From Geodermatophilaceae bacterium (lineage in GTDB: Bacteria; Actinomycetota; Actinomycetes; Mycobacteriales; Geodermatophilaceae): a DNA stretch of 7,424 nt. Positions 6,890 through 7,424 of this stretch are shown one piece after another (the stretch's first letter is position 1; each line of letters starts with the position of its first letter). The stretch covers positions 1 to 7,424 of the forward strand of contig JACCQS010000372.1 of assembly GCA_013814015.1 (NCBI GenBank), written 5' to 3'. The translations under genes were made by a program, and so were the position numbers. Under the pieces are notes generated by a model. The model saw only the letters and a list, made by a program, of their open reading frames with translations, was not told the origin of the DNA and made no database searches.

Positions 6890-7424
6890 TTGCAGGTAGA
6901 GATCTGGTCAGACGTGGTCTGCCCCTGGTGCTACGTCGGAAAGCGGCGGTTCGAAGCAGCGCTGGACGGCTTCGCGCACTCCGAGGAGATCGAGCTCCGT
7001 TGGAAGAGCTTCGAACTCGACCCGGGCGCGCGATCGCGGACTGCAGAGGATGACAACGAGCGGGACGACTACGCGGACCGGCTCGCGCGCAAGTACGGCA
7101 CCAGCCGCGCCGGAGCTCAGCAGATGCTCGACACGATGACCGCTGCCGCAGCCGCCGAGGGGCTCGACTTCCACTTCGAGAAAGCGATCAGGGCCAACAC
7201 CTTCAACGCGCACCAGGTGATCCATCTGGCTGCGGAGGGGAGCGTGCAGGACGCGGTCAAGGAGCGGCTGCTGCGGGTACTTCTCCGAAGGGGAAGCCGT
7301 CGGTGACCCAACCGTGTTGGCCGTCTCGCTGCCGAGGCGGGGCTCGACGCCGACGAGGTTCGCCAGGCGCTGGCCGACCAGCGCTACGCCGGCGCGGTTC
7401 GAGCAGACCAGGCCGAGGCAGCGC
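6890..7424 (+). pseudogene. FrnE/DsbA-family thiol oxidoreductase, two compensating frameshifts, 3' end outside window
   Basis: From TTG 6890 the product begins MQVEIWSDVVCPWCYVGKRR, with the CPWC redox motif at residues 11-14 of a thioredoxin-fold FrnE/DsbA-like protein. RWKSFELDP, a Lys-Tyr-Gly segment, a Met-rich helix and NTFNAHQVIHLA follow in family order. After ERLLR (near 7277) the frame is lost and stops at 7306. The next frame continues with YFSEGEAVGDPTVLA (7278-7322), and the original frame resumes with LAAEAGLDADEVRQALADQR to the window end. This needs one extra base or two missing bases near 7277 and one missing base near 7323. Family members are about 210-240 residues, so roughly 40-60 residues lie beyond the window. 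These proteins usually act in thiol-disulfide exchange or isomerisation; no signal peptide is visible, so a cytoplasmic site is likely. If the indels are sequencing errors this is an ordinary functional gene. Confidence 0.85.

Noticed and set aside
1..7424. A new defence, toxin-antitoxin, CRISPR or biosynthetic system
   Set aside because: No nuclease, helicase, toxin, reverse transcriptase, repeat array or assembly-line domain is visible in any frame; the recognisable content is known families and their debris.

Overview
The window is GC-rich DNA with strong third-position G/C bias. The gene families present (PhoX/DUF839 proteins, a DUF445 membrane protein, a FrnE-type DsbA protein, a CPA1 antiporter fragment) and the use of GTG and TTG starts fit a high-GC actinomycete. 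The genus cannot be named from sequence alone. I found no tRNA, rRNA, CRISPR array, transposase gene, phage gene or defence system.

Layout, left to right: (1) the 3' part of a DUF839/PhoX-like gene on the + strand (3-1031, cut by the window edge); (2) a convergent, badly decayed DUF445 copy on the - strand (1057 to about 1840), lacking its first ~140 codons and carrying a 16-nt tandem duplication, a ~128-nt deletion and a 1-nt deletion; (3) about 165 nt of unexplained sequence containing a perfect 9-bp inverted repeat that may be an insertion-sequence end; (4) an N-terminal remnant of a Na+/H+ antiporter on the - strand (2007-2330); (5) a nearly full-length PhoX-family gene on the - strand (2399-4267) whose Tat signal core lies out of frame between two compensating indels; (6) a family-2 glycosyltransferase on the - strand (4328-5277) split by one frameshift in a G run; (7) a C-terminal fragment of a different glycosyltransferase on the + strand (5277-5516), beginning where gene 6 begins; (8) the intact DUF445 gene on the - strand (5509-6810); (9) a divergent FrnE/DsbA-like gene on the + strand (6890 to the window end) with a pair of compensating frameshifts.

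Only the second DUF445 gene looks undamaged along its whole length. Some of the damage is certainly biological: the 5' loss, 128-nt deletion and 16-nt duplication in the DUF445 copy, and the antiporter and glycosyltransferase fragments. The single-base changes in genes 5, 6 and 9 could be real mutations or consensus sequencing errors, and the sequence alone cannot separate these.

I see no single pathway joining these genes. The two PhoX-like proteins suggest phosphate scavenging outside the membrane, and the glycosyltransferase suggests surface glycan synthesis. The region is best read as a rearrangement and gene-decay zone between housekeeping-type genes, and not as a new functional system.
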